The notes: generated by a model from the letters alone, not told the origin. A stretch of DNA of 52,457 nt from Phycisphaerae bacterium (GCA_018003015.1 JAGNEZ010000048.1:1-52457), one strand, 5' to 3'. Positions 18,594-27,979 are shown, numbered from the stretch's first letter. Numbers and translations are program-made.

Positions 18594-19610
18594 ATGCAAG
18601 ATGACGGGGCTACGAACAAGGGAGTCGATGTTCGGGTGAGGGCGGCGTTCCGCCAGGATCGGCGGCGGTTTCTGCAGAAGGTCTCCGCGGGAGCGATGGC
18701 CATCGTCGGTTCCCAGGCCATGCATGGGGCCGCCTGCAAGGCCGAGCAGGCGCCAGCGTCGCCCTCAGCCGGTCCGAGCAGACTGCCCACTATCACGATC
18801 GGCAAGCACCGGCTGACCCGCCTGATCGTCGGCAGCAATCCTCTCGAGGGATACTCCCATTCCAGCTCCAAGCTGGACCTTCACATGCGCGAGTATTTCA
18901 CGCTCGACAAGACGGTCGAGTTCATCAGCTCTTGCGAGCAGCTTGGGATCAACACCTGGCAAAGCGGCCATGGGCCAAGCCCGAAGGTGCTTGATGCGCT
19001 GAAGATCCTCCGCGAACGCGGATCGAAGATCCAGTGGTGTTGCCTGGCCACGGAGACCAGGCCGGGCGACAGTCAGAAATCGGTCAAGGAACTTCTGTCC
19101 TACAAGCCCATCGCCATCATTCACCACGGGGGCGCGACCGACAGTCTCTTCCGTGAGGGCAAGGCCGAACAGGTTCACGATTACGTCAAGAAGGTCCACG
19201 ACGCCGGCGTCGCGGCCGGTGTCTCGGCCCACAATCCTGCGAACATCGCCTACATGGAGGAGCACGGCTGGGAGAACGAGTTCTTCATGACTTGTCTGTA
19301 CCAAGTTTCTCGGCCGGGCGAAGAGATTCGGAGGAAGTTGGGCACCGGCATTCTCGACGAGCCGTTTCTCGAATCGGATCGCGACGAGATGACCGCGGTG
19401 ATTCGGAAGGTCAAGCGGCCGTGCCTGGCTTTCAAGATCCTGGCGGCCGGTCGACTCTGCCGCCAACCCGCGGATGTCGAGTCCGCCTTCAAGTACGCAT
19501 TTGCCAACATCAAGAAGACCGATGGTGTGATCGTGGGCATGTACCCGCGTTTTGCCGATGAGGCCCGGTTCGACGTGGAGATGACCCTTCGGCACGGTGG
19601 CTTGGGCTAG
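18594..19610 (+). CDS. Exported TIM-barrel/aldo-keto-reductase-like protein
   Basis: A 338-residue protein. The ATG at 18594 has GAGGAG 7 nt upstream. The N-terminus carries a Tat-type signal (RRRFLQKVSAGAMAIVG), followed near residue 45 by a Cys that could be a lipidation site. The body repeats beta-alpha units: ITIGKHRLTRLIVGSNPLEGYSH, then INTWQSGHG, IAIIHHGGATD, AGVSAHNP and LAFKILAAGRL. The order resembles an aldo-keto-reductase or related TIM barrel, but the Tyr/Lys/His catalytic set could not be placed. Function is unknown; an extracytoplasmic sugar-related role is a guess from context. Confidence 0.72.
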   Translation: MQDDGATNKGVDVRVRAAFRQDRRRFLQKVSAGAMAIVGSQAMHGAACKAEQAPASPSAGPSRLPTITIGKHRLTRLIVGSNPLEGYSHSSSKLDLHMREYFTLDKTVEFISSCEQLGINTWQSGHGPSPKVLDALKILRERGSKIQWCCLATETRPGDSQKSVKELLSYKPIAIIHHGGATDSLFREGKAEQVHDYVKKVHDAGVAAGVSAHNPANIAYMEEHGWENEFFMTCLYQVSRPGEEIRRKLGTGILDEPFLESDRDEMTAVIRKVKRPCLAFKILAAGRLCRQPADVESAFKYAFANIKKTDGVIVGMYPRFADEARFDVEMTLRHGGLG

Positions 19611-19689
19611 CGGCGACCGGTCCAAGGAGTGGCTCTCCGGTCGGTTCCGGCGGCAGGGGGGACGGCGGTGGTTGGCTGGGTGGGCCGGA

Positions 19690-20370
19690 TCATGGCCCGG
19701 CTGGCCGAGAATCCGCAGGCGACGAGGATGGCTCCGGTCGAGAGAAGGTTTGCTGGCGCTTGCGCCGGGCCTCGTGTTCCTGCCGCTTGTGCTCGGCGAT
19801 AGCCATAGCCAGGGGGGTAGCCCGGGCCCGCTCTTCGGGCGTGGTGCGAGTCAGCACGAGCTGGTTCCAGTCCTGACCTGTGGCCGGAAGGAGGCCCTTG
19901 AACGACTCTCCGATGCCGGTGTCCGGGTTTGTTCCCGCGGCCGGCTCGCCCTGCAGACGGTGGAAATCGGCGATCAGGTCCCCCACGAACTGGTCTCGCT
20001 GGTGGAGGGGGAGGTCCTTGAACCGGTCGGCAGCCTCGAGCATTCGCACGCGAACCACCTCGAAGGTGGCGTCCACCAGGGCCTGCTTCTGCTCATCGGA
20101 CATTCGCCGGATGCACCGGCCGAGCCGCGAACGGCTTTCTTCACTGCTGAAATGCTGGAACGTGCCTCGCAGGTATGCTTCGCGCTCGGCGAGAGGCAGG
20201 CGGATGAGCCCGCGGGGATTGCCGAGAAAACCGGCCACCTCCTCGGGCGAGGCTTGGCCGGGACTGGGTGGTCCGGCGGTGGTGAGCTGGGTATAGCCCC
20301 ACCAGCCGCCCGCCAGAATGACCAGTACGCCAGTGAGGGCCAGCAGCGCGTTTCGTGTGGGCCTGCCCAT
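19690..20370 (-). CDS. Single-span membrane protein of unknown function
   Basis: A 226-residue protein, not recognised. The ATG at 20370 is chosen because GGAG lies 6 nt upstream and the best promoter would start transcription near 20410, which excludes the longest in-frame start (20445). An ATG at 20391 remains possible. Residues 7-26 form one transmembrane helix (LLALTGVLVILAGGWWGY); a Pro/Gly linker and a helical, charged domain follow, with regularly spaced Arg/Glu pairs. The tail (about 190-226) is rich in Arg, Ser and Pro. The bulk should lie outside the cytoplasm. It converges on the TIM-barrel gene at 18594-19610. Confidence 0.65.
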   Translation of the reverse strand: MGRPTRNALLALTGVLVILAGGWWGYTQLTTAGPPSPGQASPEEVAGFLGNPRGLIRLPLAEREAYLRGTFQHFSSEESRSRLGRCIRRMSDEQKQALVDATFEVVRVRMLEAADRFKDLPLHQRDQFVGDLIADFHRLQGEPAAGTNPDTGIGESFKGLLPATGQDWNQLVLTRTTPEERARATPLAMAIAEHKRQEHEARRKRQQTFSRPEPSSSPADSRPAGP

Positions 20371-20416
20371 GCGGACTCCATGCCGACTCATTTCGCCGGA
20401 GGTCTGTTCCGCGAGC

Positions 20417-20445
20417 ATTCTATCGGCTGCGTCGGGAGCCGCCAA
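20417..20445 (-). promoter_or_regulatory. Sigma70-like promoter for the single-span membrane protein
   Basis: Minus-strand TTGGCG, 17 bp, TAGAAT. Predicted start of transcription is near 20410, which supports the downstream ATG choice at 20370. Confidence 0.42.
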
Positions 20446-20548
20446 CGAGCGATGCCGCCGGTTCCGTCATGCTGCCGGAGCTTGCCTCGCGGAGGAATCC
20501 GCGCATGATGAGGCAGAATTGAAGCGTACCACAGGCAGGGAGAACCCG

Positions 20549-21430
20549 ATGTTGAGCTCGTTCCTGGTGAGGTCGTCGCTCGTGTTCGTGGGGTGTGTCG
20601 TCGGGACGGCCCAGGCCGCCTGGGAAAAGAGCGAACAGGGGGAAACAGCGGTGTTCAAGATGCAGAACGCGCCGTATCCCCACGAGAGCCGCAAGGAGGG
20701 ATTCAAGGGCAGGAGCGCGACGTACCCTCGCGATCCCCACTACATCGATAACAGCGTTGCGATCTTCATTCCCAAGGGCTACAAGCCCCAGCAGCGAACT
20801 GACTTGGTTGTCTACCTCCACGGCCACGGCAATCATATTGCCAAGGCCCTCGAGCAGTATAAGCTGCGCGAGCAGGTGGTGGCCAGCGGCAAGAACGTCA
20901 TCTTCGTGTTCCCGGAAGGTCCCAAGAATGCCAGCGACTCCGGCTGCGGGAAGCTCGAGGAGCGGGATGGCCTGAAGAAGCTGCTGACCGAAGTGATGGA
21001 GACGCTGGTGGCCGAGGGCAAGGTCAGGGGCAAGGAGATCGGCCGGGTGCTGCTCACCGGCCACAGCGGGGCGTATCTGGGGCTTTCGTTCTGTGTGAAG
21101 CACGGCGGGATGGGAGAGCGCGTGACCGAGGTGGGGCTTCTCGATGCCAGCTACGATCTGCTCGATCCGTTCGTCGCCTGGGTGGCCGGCCACCCCAAGG
21201 CCCGCCTGTTCAGCATCTTCACCGACCATCTGGCGGCGGACAACGTCTACATGATGACCGAATTCCGCAAGCGCAGGATTGCCTATGAGCTGCTCGATGA
21301 TCAGGAGGTCAAGCCGGAGGACCAGGCTAAGAACCGCATCCTCTTCGTGCACACGCTCAAGCTGACCCATGATCAGACGGTGCAGTGGTTGGAGAGCTGG
21401 CTCCGAGCGAGCTCTCTGGAAGCGAGGTAG
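20549..21430 (+). CDS. Secreted alpha/beta-hydrolase (esterase-like)
   Basis: A 293-residue protein. The ATG at 20549 has AGGGAGA upstream and opens a signal peptide (LVRSSLVFVGCVVGTAQA). The fold is an alpha/beta hydrolase: VVYLHGHGNH gives the oxyanion-hole HG, GHSGAYLG gives the nucleophile Ser173, and THDQ near the end gives the likely catalytic His274. The acid is probably one of the aspartates in LLDASYDLLDP. The layout resembles secreted esterases and PHB-depolymerase-like proteins; the substrate is unknown. The longer in-frame extension upstream overlaps the divergent promoter region and is not supported. Confidence 0.78.
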   Translation: MLSSFLVRSSLVFVGCVVGTAQAAWEKSEQGETAVFKMQNAPYPHESRKEGFKGRSATYPRDPHYIDNSVAIFIPKGYKPQQRTDLVVYLHGHGNHIAKALEQYKLREQVVASGKNVIFVFPEGPKNASDSGCGKLEERDGLKKLLTEVMETLVAEGKVRGKEIGRVLLTGHSGAYLGLSFCVKHGGMGERVTEVGLLDASYDLLDPFVAWVAGHPKARLFSIFTDHLAADNVYMMTEFRKRRIAYELLDDQEVKPEDQAKNRILFVHTLKLTHDQTVQWLESWLRASSLEAR

Positions 21431-21490
21431 GAGACCGGAAGGCCGCAAGCCCGAATGTGGAGCTCGCCCAACATTGGCACGGCGGGTCCT

Positions 21491-21512
21491 CTGCCGAGAG
21501 AGTGCTCGGCAG
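21491..21512. other. Perfect 8-bp hairpin in the convergent gap before argS
   Basis: CTGCCGAG and CTCGGCAG are separated by six bases. There is no T-run on either side, so it is only a possible weak or factor-assisted end for the hydrolase (+) and argS (-) transcripts. Confidence 0.3.
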
Positions 21513-21601
21513 GCTCCACAGGTGAACGGGCAGCGGCCGCTCACGGGTGAGGGAGATGCGAACTCGGCTCCTGGTCTTCGCTGGGGCGTTTCGGCGCTGC
21601 T

Positions 21602-23470
21602 CTACATTCGCTCCACCGTTCGTATCCCCAGCAGGTCGAGGCCGATGGCCAGGGTTCGGGCGGTGAGGTCGCAGAGGCGCAGGCGGCTGGCGCGCTGTTC
21701 GGGGGTGGCGGCGCCGAGGACGGGACAGGACTCGTAGAACTTCATGAACAGGCCGGCGACCTCGTAGAGGTACTCGGTTAGCAGGTTGATCCGCAGGCCG
21801 GCGGCGGCGTTCTCGATTGTCTCGGCGAAGCGGAGGATCGCGCGAGCCAGGACGCGCTCGGCCGGTTCAGTGAGCGTGATCCGCCCGCCGGTCAGGTTGC
21901 TGCTCGACTCTGCCCCTTTGCGGTAGATCGAGCGAATGCGGGCATAGGCGTACATAAGGTAGGGGGCGGTGTTGCCTTCGAGGGCGAGCATCTTGTCCCA
22001 ACTGAAGACGTAGTCGCTCTGACGGTTTTGCGAGAGGTCGGCGTATTTCACCGCTCCGACGCCGACCGCCTGGGCGATGTCGTTGATCTCTGCCGCGGTG
22101 AAGCCGCGCTTCTTGTTCGGATCGGCTTCGTTCGCGCGGATCAGGTTGGCCGCTCGATTGACGGCCTCGTCGAGCAGGTCGGACAGGCGGATGTTCTCGC
22201 CGCTCCGGGTCTTGAGCGGCTTGCGGTCCTCCCCGAGGATCGACCCGAAGCTCGCGTGTTCGAGCTGCACCTCGGGCTTCCCGGATCGCCTGGTCCATCC
22301 GGCGGCGCGAACGGTAGAGAACAGCATCTCGAAGTGCTGAGCCTGACGAGCGTCGGTGACGTAGATGATACGGTCGGCGCCGAGATCACGGATGCGGAAC
22401 TGCACGGCCGCCAGGTCGGTGGTCGCGTACAGGTATGCGCCGTCCGATTTGCGGATGATGAAGGGGAACGGCTTGCCCTCGGGGCTCTTGAACATCGGCT
22501 CGCCCGACGGCAACCAATGGAAGATGCACAGGGCGCCGTCCGACTCGATGACGGTGATATGCGGTTCGCGGACTCCCGGCCTGGGCTGCGGCAATGCGTC
22601 GGCCGCGCCGAACTCCCGTTCGAGATCGGCGACGACGTCGGGCAGCCGGTGGTTGTAGAAACTCTCCCCGCGTTCGTCCGCTGCGGTGAGCTTGACGCCC
22701 AGTCGGCCGTAGACCGGCATGTAGTGATTGCGGGACTCGTCCACGAAATACTGCCACGCCCGGAGTGTCGCCGGATCGCCGCCGTGCAGAGCCACGACTT
22801 CGGCTCGGGCCTTGTCCTGGAAAGCCGGGTCCTCGGCCGCCTTGGCGTTGGCCTCGCGGTAGAACTGCTCAAGGTCGGCCAGATGCACGGTGCTCGAGCC
22901 GTCCAGAGCGGCGGGCATCTTCTCCTTCAGGTAGGCGATGAGCATGCCGAACTGCTTGCCCCAGTCGCCGACATGGTTCTGGCGGATGACCTGGTGACCC
23001 TCGAACTCCAACATGCGGGCGAAGGTGTCACCGATGATGGTGCTTCGCAGGTGGCCGACGTGCATTTGCTTAGCGACGTTCGGACTGGAGTAGTCCACGA
23101 CCACCGTCTGGGGATCGGCCGGCTCGATCCCAAGGCGGTCACACGCCTCGGCGGGCGGGACGGCATTCAGATTGCCCGCGAGCCATTCGTTTCGGAGGCG
23201 GATGTTGATGAATCCCGGGCCGGCGATCTCAAAGGGCTCGCAGAGGGCGGTGGCGAGGGGGGTGATCAGGTCGACCAGTCTCTGAGCGACGTCCCGCGGT
23301 CTCTGCTTGAGCTGCTTGGCCAGACTCATGGCCACGTTGCTCTGATAGTCGCCGAAGCGGTCGTCGGCGGCCGGGCGAATCAGCGGGTCTACGCTATGCC
23401 CCTGCTCGCCGAGCGACTGGACGAGCGCGGTCTGGAAGAGTCTCTGTATCTGGCCAAGCATCGACTTCAT
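21602..23470 (-). CDS. argS: Arginyl-tRNA synthetase
   Basis: A 622-residue class I synthetase, somewhat longer than the usual 550-580. The ATG at 23470 (MKSMLGQIQRLFQ) has AGGA upstream and lies after a good promoter; 78 further in-frame codons upstream precede that promoter and are rejected. The N-terminal domain carries FGDYQSNVAMSLAK. The HIGH signature appears as HVGH at about 136-139 (SSPNVAKQMHVGHLRST). FKTRSGE-type sequence (LKTRSGENIRLSDLL) stands in for KMSKS, as is usual for ArgS. The anticodon-binding domain contains NTAPYLMYAYARIRS. It charges tRNA-Arg. Confidence 0.96.
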   Translation of the reverse strand: MKSMLGQIQRLFQTALVQSLGEQGHSVDPLIRPAADDRFGDYQSNVAMSLAKQLKQRPRDVAQRLVDLITPLATALCEPFEIAGPGFINIRLRNEWLAGNLNAVPPAEACDRLGIEPADPQTVVVDYSSPNVAKQMHVGHLRSTIIGDTFARMLEFEGHQVIRQNHVGDWGKQFGMLIAYLKEKMPAALDGSSTVHLADLEQFYREANAKAAEDPAFQDKARAEVVALHGGDPATLRAWQYFVDESRNHYMPVYGRLGVKLTAADERGESFYNHRLPDVVADLEREFGAADALPQPRPGVREPHITVIESDGALCIFHWLPSGEPMFKSPEGKPFPFIIRKSDGAYLYATTDLAAVQFRIRDLGADRIIYVTDARQAQHFEMLFSTVRAAGWTRRSGKPEVQLEHASFGSILGEDRKPLKTRSGENIRLSDLLDEAVNRAANLIRANEADPNKKRGFTAAEINDIAQAVGVGAVKYADLSQNRQSDYVFSWDKMLALEGNTAPYLMYAYARIRSIYRKGAESSSNLTGGRITLTEPAERVLARAILRFAETIENAAAGLRINLLTEYLYEVAGLFMKFYESCPVLGAATPEQRASRLRLCDLTARTLAIGLDLLGIRTVERM

Positions 23471-23507
23471 CGTGGCGTTCCTATCCAGGAGGCCGATCAA
23501 AGCGGAG

Positions 23508-23537
23508 ATTGTACCCACAACGCAGACCGGACGGCAA
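23508..23537 (-). promoter_or_regulatory. Sigma70-like promoter for argS
   Basis: Minus-strand TTGCCG, 18 bp, TACAAT. It lies about 37 nt upstream of the argS ATG at 23470. Confidence 0.5.
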
Positions 23538-23655
23538 AACCGGAGCTTGTCGTCAGGGTGGAGACAGCCTGAGATGGCCCTGGTCGGGTGGCGCGGGGCG
23601 ATGCGGCTCGACCGCCCCGATCGTCGGGACGAGTTGCGGTCAGGATCAGGCGGTA

Positions 23656-24502
23656 TCAGTTGCCGCAGGCCGGATCGACCTGCAGTTCCATGCCCCGAAG
23701 ACATCGCTGCAGAATACCGAAGTCATCGAGGTCGGCATCACCGTCACGGTCGAGGTCCGCCGGTTCGCATCCCGGGGCCGCATCGACGTTCGCTGAGGTG
23801 AGGCAGGCGGTGAAGAAGGCGAGGTCGTCGGCGTTGACGTAACCATCGAGATCGAAGTCCGCCGGTGTGCCGACAACAACCTCGATCGCGGCGTCAGCGG
23901 ATGCGTTCCCACATAGATCGATGGCTCGCACCGTGTAGACATAGGTGGAACCGGAGTGACAGCCGTGTCCGTGAAGTTCGGCTCGCTTTGGCCGGAGATG
24001 AGGACAGCGTCGCGCCGGACCTCGTACCCGACAACGCCCGAATCATCCACGGCCGGTGCCCATGCCAGCGAGACGGTGTTGCGGTCCAGTTCCGCAGGTA
24101 GCCATAGCGCGGGTACCGCGTCCAGGTGCTGGACACGTCCAGAGCCGTCGACGCGGAAGCACCGCCCGCCCGGGCCACCAGGGTGTACCCGCGATAGTCC
24201 AGGGGTGGGGCGGTCCAGGTGAGTATTTCGGTCTTCGGGCCGGGGGGCACCGTGATGTTTCGGCCAAGCGCGTGCAGAAGGGTAGTGGATTTCCAGATCT
24301 CCACCGAAAGCCAGCCGCTCCAAGGGGAGCCGGTGGCGTTGTTCAGCTCGGCGGTGATGGTGACGGAGTCACCCGGTCCATAGCGTGACCGGTCCACGAC
24401 CACTCGGTGGACGAGTCCATCGGCCAAGGCCGAGGAACTGGCTGCAAGCAGACTCGCGACAAGACGCAGCCACCGCACAGAGCGATTCCCTCCTGCCGGC
24501 AT
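23656..24502 (-). pseudogene. Decayed GH66-like/FN3/dockerin gene with the catalytic domain missing
   Basis: Three consecutive reading frames encode parts of one secreted protein. The first (from the ATG at 24502) has a signal peptide (LVASLLAASSSALA) and an Ig-like domain ending DVSSTWTRYPRYGYL, which resembles the module before the catalytic barrel in GH66 dextranases. The frame then changes near 24085 straight into an FN3 domain (NTVSLAWAPAVDDSG). A second change near 23955 leads to the FN3 end (VRAIDLCGN) and a dockerin-like pair of DxDxDG loops reaching the stop at 23656. The GH66 barrel is absent. It is either a pseudogene or a misassembly. A TACAAT element at 24540-24545 supports the 24502 start. 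Confidence 0.7.
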
Positions 24503-24659
24503 GCGGTTTCCGGCGACACCATCAGGGCGGACATGGACTATTGTACCAGCCATTTCCCGCCGCGACGGCCGCCTCGCGGCTCTTTTCGCTTCATGGGAGA
24601 GACTGACGAGATTCTATCGGACCCACGGCTTATCGGCGTGGCCTGGCGGGGCTCGTGTC

Positions 24660-27020
24660 TCAGAAGCGGCCATGCTCGGTCCGCTCGATGATCTCATTCT
24701 GGAGCTCGGGGGAGAGGTCGCAGAAGTAGTCGCTGTAGCCCGCCACGCGTACGATCAGGTCGCGATGGGATTCGGGCGCGGCCTGGGCCCTGCGAAGGGT
24801 GTCGGCGGTCACGACGTTGAACTGGACGTGGTGGCCGTCCATCTTGAAGTAGGACCGCACGAGGTGGCCGAGCTTGTCGAGGGTGTCATCGTCGGCCAGC
24901 AGTGAGGGCGAGAACTTCATGTTGAGCAAGGCCCCGCCGGCCTTGATGTGGTCCATCTTGGCCGCGGACTTGAGCACGGCGGTGGGTCCGTTGCGATCTG
25001 CGCCCTGGACGGGCGAAATGCCCTCGGACAGAGGCAGTCCGGCCTTTCGGCCGTCGGGCATTGCCCCGGTCACCGAGCCGAAGTACACGTGGCAGGTGGT
25101 TGGGAGCATCTCCACGCGGTAGTGGCCGCCTTTGCTGTTGGGCCGGCCATCGAGATCCTCGACCAGCATGTCGAATACCGCGACCGCCAGATGGTCGGCC
25201 GCGTCGTCGTCGTTGCCGTATCGATGGGTCTTGTTGACCAGTCGCTGGCGCAGGATCTCGTGTCTCTCGAAGTTAGCGTCGAGGGCCGCGAGTAGTTCGG
25301 CGGGGGTGATGGCCTGGTCCTGGAACACGAGCTGGCGGATGGCGGACAGGCAGTCGGTGAGGCTGCCGATGCCGACGAACTGGATGTAGGTGTTGTTGTA
25401 CCGGGCTCCGCCGGCGTTATAGTCCAGCCCCTTGCGGATGCAGTCGTCGGTGATCACCGACAGGAACGGTGCCGGCATCAGCGTGGCGTACATCTGCTCG
25501 ATGACCTGGTTGCCGCGGATCTTGAGGTCGATGAAGTGCCGCACTTGCCGCCGGAACGCAGTAAAGAGCTCCCCGAAACTCCTGTAGGTGGTCAGGGTGC
25601 CGGTCTTGAGCCCGAGCTGCCGGCCGGTGCCCGGATCGACGCCGTCGTGCAGGGTCAGCTCGAGGATTTTGACCAGGTTGAAATAACCGGTGAGGATGTA
25701 AGCCTCCTTGCCGAACGCTCCGGTTTCGACGCATCCGCTGCATCCTCCGGCCCGGGCATCTGCGAGCGTCTTGCCTTGACGGAGCTGCTCCTCGACCACG
25801 GCGTCGGCGTTGAAGATCGAGGGAAATCCGTACCCATTCCGGAGCACGCGCAGCGTGTGCTTGAGAACCGCGTCGGGGGTCTTGCGCGAGAGCTGGACAT
25901 TCGAGCTCGGCTGGAGCAGGTGCATCTCCTCGACAATATCGAGCAGGAGGTGGGTCAGTTCATTCGAGCCGTCGGACCCGTCGGGAAGCAGGCCGGCGAG
26001 GTTGATGTTGGCGAAATCGGTATAGGTACCGCTTTCCTCGGCGGTGACGCCAACTTTGGGTGGCGCGGGGTGGTTGTTGAATTTGACGAAGAACGCCTCA
26101 AGCAGTTCGCGGGCGGAATCACGGGTGAGCTCGCCCATTTCCAGCCCGCGGCGATAGAACGGCAGCAGATGCTGGTCCAGGTGGCCGGGGCTGAACGAGT
26201 CCCAGCCGTTGAGCTCGGTGATGACCGCGAGATGGCAGAACCAGTAGTACTGCAGGGCCTCGTGGAAATCGCGCGGGGCGTGGGCGGGCACGTGGGTGCA
26301 GACGTCGGCGATCTTCTCCAGTTCCGCACGCCGGCGAGGGTTCGATTCCGCTGCGGCCCGGTGACGGGCGAGTTCCGCGTGCCGCCGGGCGAGGAGGATC
26401 ATGGCGTCGCAGGCGATGTCCATGGCCAGGAGTTGTTCGCGCTTCGCGTACGCCAGCGGATCAGTGAGCGGATCCAAACCGGCCAGGGTGTCAGCGATGT
26501 CCTGCTTGAAGTCGAGCATGCCTTTGCGGTAGATCTTGTCGTCGAGCACGGTGTGACCTGGTGCGCGCTGTTCCATGAATTCGGTGAACAGGCCCGCCCG
26601 GTAAGCATCGAGCCACTCGGGGGTCATGACCTTGAAGATCCGGTCGCGGATGCTGCGGTCCCGCCAGTAGGGGATGATCTTGTCGGCGTAGGCCTTCATG
26701 CACTCCTCGGAAACCGCGTAGCTCGTCTTCGGTCGGGAGTTGAGGATGCGCAGATCTTCCAGGCTGTGACAGGTGAGCTCGGGATAGGTCGGTACCGACT
26801 TGGGGGCCGGACCGCGCTCGCCGACGATCAGCTCCTCGTCCCCCAGGCAGATCGTCTTGTGCTCGCAGAGGTCGTGGAAAGACCGCCCGCGCATGACTGG
26901 CACCGAGAACTTGCCCTCGTTGGCCAAGTAGAAGTCGGTCAGGAGGCTGGCCCGTTCGTGGGAGAGGTGGGGCTTGGCATCGAGGCTCGCTTTTCGGAGT
27001 CTGGCGGTACGTTCGGTCAT
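24660..27020 (-). CDS. hypD: Glycyl-radical enzyme, likely trans-4-hydroxy-L-proline dehydratase
   Basis: A 786-residue glycyl-radical enzyme starting at ATG with GGAAGG upstream. The thiyl-radical site is GCSGCVETG (Cys430, Glu432) and the radical glycine is Gly761 in RVAGYSDYF. Compared with the Clostridioides difficile hydroxyproline dehydratase as recalled, every key residue is present at a constant offset of four: His156, Asp274, Ser330, Asp335, Phe336, Cys430, Glu432, Tyr446, Thr641 and Gly761. The reaction removes water from 4-hydroxyproline to give pyrroline-5-carboxylate, which a reductase turns into proline; no such reductase is in the window. It lies 4 nt after its activase in one operon. 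This is not the hydrogenase-maturation HypD. A related GRE substrate remains possible. Confidence 0.85.
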   Translation of the reverse strand: MTERTARLRKASLDAKPHLSHERASLLTDFYLANEGKFSVPVMRGRSFHDLCEHKTICLGDEELIVGERGPAPKSVPTYPELTCHSLEDLRILNSRPKTSYAVSEECMKAYADKIIPYWRDRSIRDRIFKVMTPEWLDAYRAGLFTEFMEQRAPGHTVLDDKIYRKGMLDFKQDIADTLAGLDPLTDPLAYAKREQLLAMDIACDAMILLARRHAELARHRAAAESNPRRRAELEKIADVCTHVPAHAPRDFHEALQYYWFCHLAVITELNGWDSFSPGHLDQHLLPFYRRGLEMGELTRDSARELLEAFFVKFNNHPAPPKVGVTAEESGTYTDFANINLAGLLPDGSDGSNELTHLLLDIVEEMHLLQPSSNVQLSRKTPDAVLKHTLRVLRNGYGFPSIFNADAVVEEQLRQGKTLADARAGGCSGCVETGAFGKEAYILTGYFNLVKILELTLHDGVDPGTGRQLGLKTGTLTTYRSFGELFTAFRRQVRHFIDLKIRGNQVIEQMYATLMPAPFLSVITDDCIRKGLDYNAGGARYNNTYIQFVGIGSLTDCLSAIRQLVFQDQAITPAELLAALDANFERHEILRQRLVNKTHRYGNDDDAADHLAVAVFDMLVEDLDGRPNSKGGHYRVEMLPTTCHVYFGSVTGAMPDGRKAGLPLSEGISPVQGADRNGPTAVLKSAAKMDHIKAGGALLNMKFSPSLLADDDTLDKLGHLVRSYFKMDGHHVQFNVVTADTLRRAQAAPESHRDLIVRVAGYSDYFCDLSPELQNEIIERTEHGRF

Positions 27021-27024
27021 GGTT

Positions 27025-27897
27025 TTACCTTCCGATCATCACTTCGAGGCCGGCGGCTTGAAACACGCGGGCAGCCCGGTCCAGCTGTTCCGGATCCGGG
27101 GCGCGGGTTCCGTTCATCCGGTAGGGCCGGCCGAGCCTGCGGCTCTTGTGCATGCCCAGCTCGTGGTAGGGTAGCAGGCACAGTCGGCGGACGCCCGGGA
27201 CGCCGGCCGCGAATCGGGCGATGCTCGCCAGTTCGGTCGCGTCGTCGTTCACCCCGGGTATGAGCGGCACGCGAATCCAGATCGTGCGGTGCCGACGGCT
27301 GAGGACAAGCAGGTTCTCGAGGATCGTCGCGTTCGACACCCCGGTGTATCGGACATGGCGGGCATCGTCCATCAGCTTGAGGTCATACAGTACCAGGTCG
27401 GCCAGTTCCGCGACGGCGAGAAGCGGCTCTTGCGGGGCATAGCCGCTCGTGTCGATGGCGGTATGGATGCCTTCGTCGCGGCAGGCACGGAGCACGCTTC
27501 GGGCGAAGTCGTGCTGCATGGCCGGTTCACCGCCGGACAGGCTGACACCGCCGCCCGATTCCTCGTAGAAAACGAGGTCTTTGCGGATTTCCGTGAGTAC
27601 CTGCCGGGTGGTCATGGTTCGGCCGGCCATCTGGCGGGCGTCGGTTGGGCAAGCCTCGACACACGCCCCGCACCGGGTGCACGGCCCGGCCAGATCGGTC
27701 GGACAGGCCTCGCGGCAGTGTCCGCACCGCATGCAGCGGTTCTCGACGACGATGATTTCCTGCTCGTGCGACCGGCTCTCCGGGTTGTGGCACCACCAGC
27801 AGTCCAGCGGACACCCTTTGAGGAAGACCGTGGTGCGGATGCCGGGTCCATCCTGGAGCGAGTACCGCTGAATGTTGAGCACGACTCCGCTTGTCAA
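27025..27897 (-). CDS. Glycyl-radical enzyme activase (radical SAM)
   Basis: A 290-residue protein. The TTG at 27897 is chosen: GGAG lies 9 nt upstream and the protein then opens MTSGVVLNIQRYSLQDGPG, as family members do. An in-frame ATG at 28086 lies upstream of the promoter. The radical-SAM cysteines are in CPLDCWWC. An inserted ferredoxin-like region has two cluster motifs, CMRCGHCREACP and CTRCGACVEACP. The SAM-binding GGE is in LSGGEPAMQ. It makes the glycyl radical on the downstream dehydratase. The stop codon overlaps that gene's ribosome site, implying coupled translation. Confidence 0.93.
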   Translation of the reverse strand: MTSGVVLNIQRYSLQDGPGIRTTVFLKGCPLDCWWCHNPESRSHEQEIIVVENRCMRCGHCREACPTDLAGPCTRCGACVEACPTDARQMAGRTMTTRQVLTEIRKDLVFYEESGGGVSLSGGEPAMQHDFARSVLRACRDEGIHTAIDTSGYAPQEPLLAVAELADLVLYDLKLMDDARHVRYTGVSNATILENLLVLSRRHRTIWIRVPLIPGVNDDATELASIARFAAGVPGVRRLCLLPYHELGMHKSRRLGRPYRMNGTRAPDPEQLDRAARVFQAAGLEVMIGR

Positions 27898-27950
27898 GAC
27901 GAGTACTCCAGCCGCTGGCACGCTCACCGATGTGGGGCCCCACGCGTTCC

Positions 27951-27979
27951 ATTGTAGAATCGTTGGCGATCCAAGGCAA
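27951..27979 (-). promoter_or_regulatory. Sigma70-like promoter for the activase/hydroxyproline dehydratase operon
   Basis: Minus-strand TTGCCT, 17 bp, TACAAT. Predicted transcription start is near 27944, about 47 nt before the TTG start at 27897. Confidence 0.55.

Noticed and set aside
22028-23572. A 514-codon plus-strand frame opposite argS
   Set aside because: No family features; argS on the minus strand explains the region. The composition is typical of an antisense shadow.
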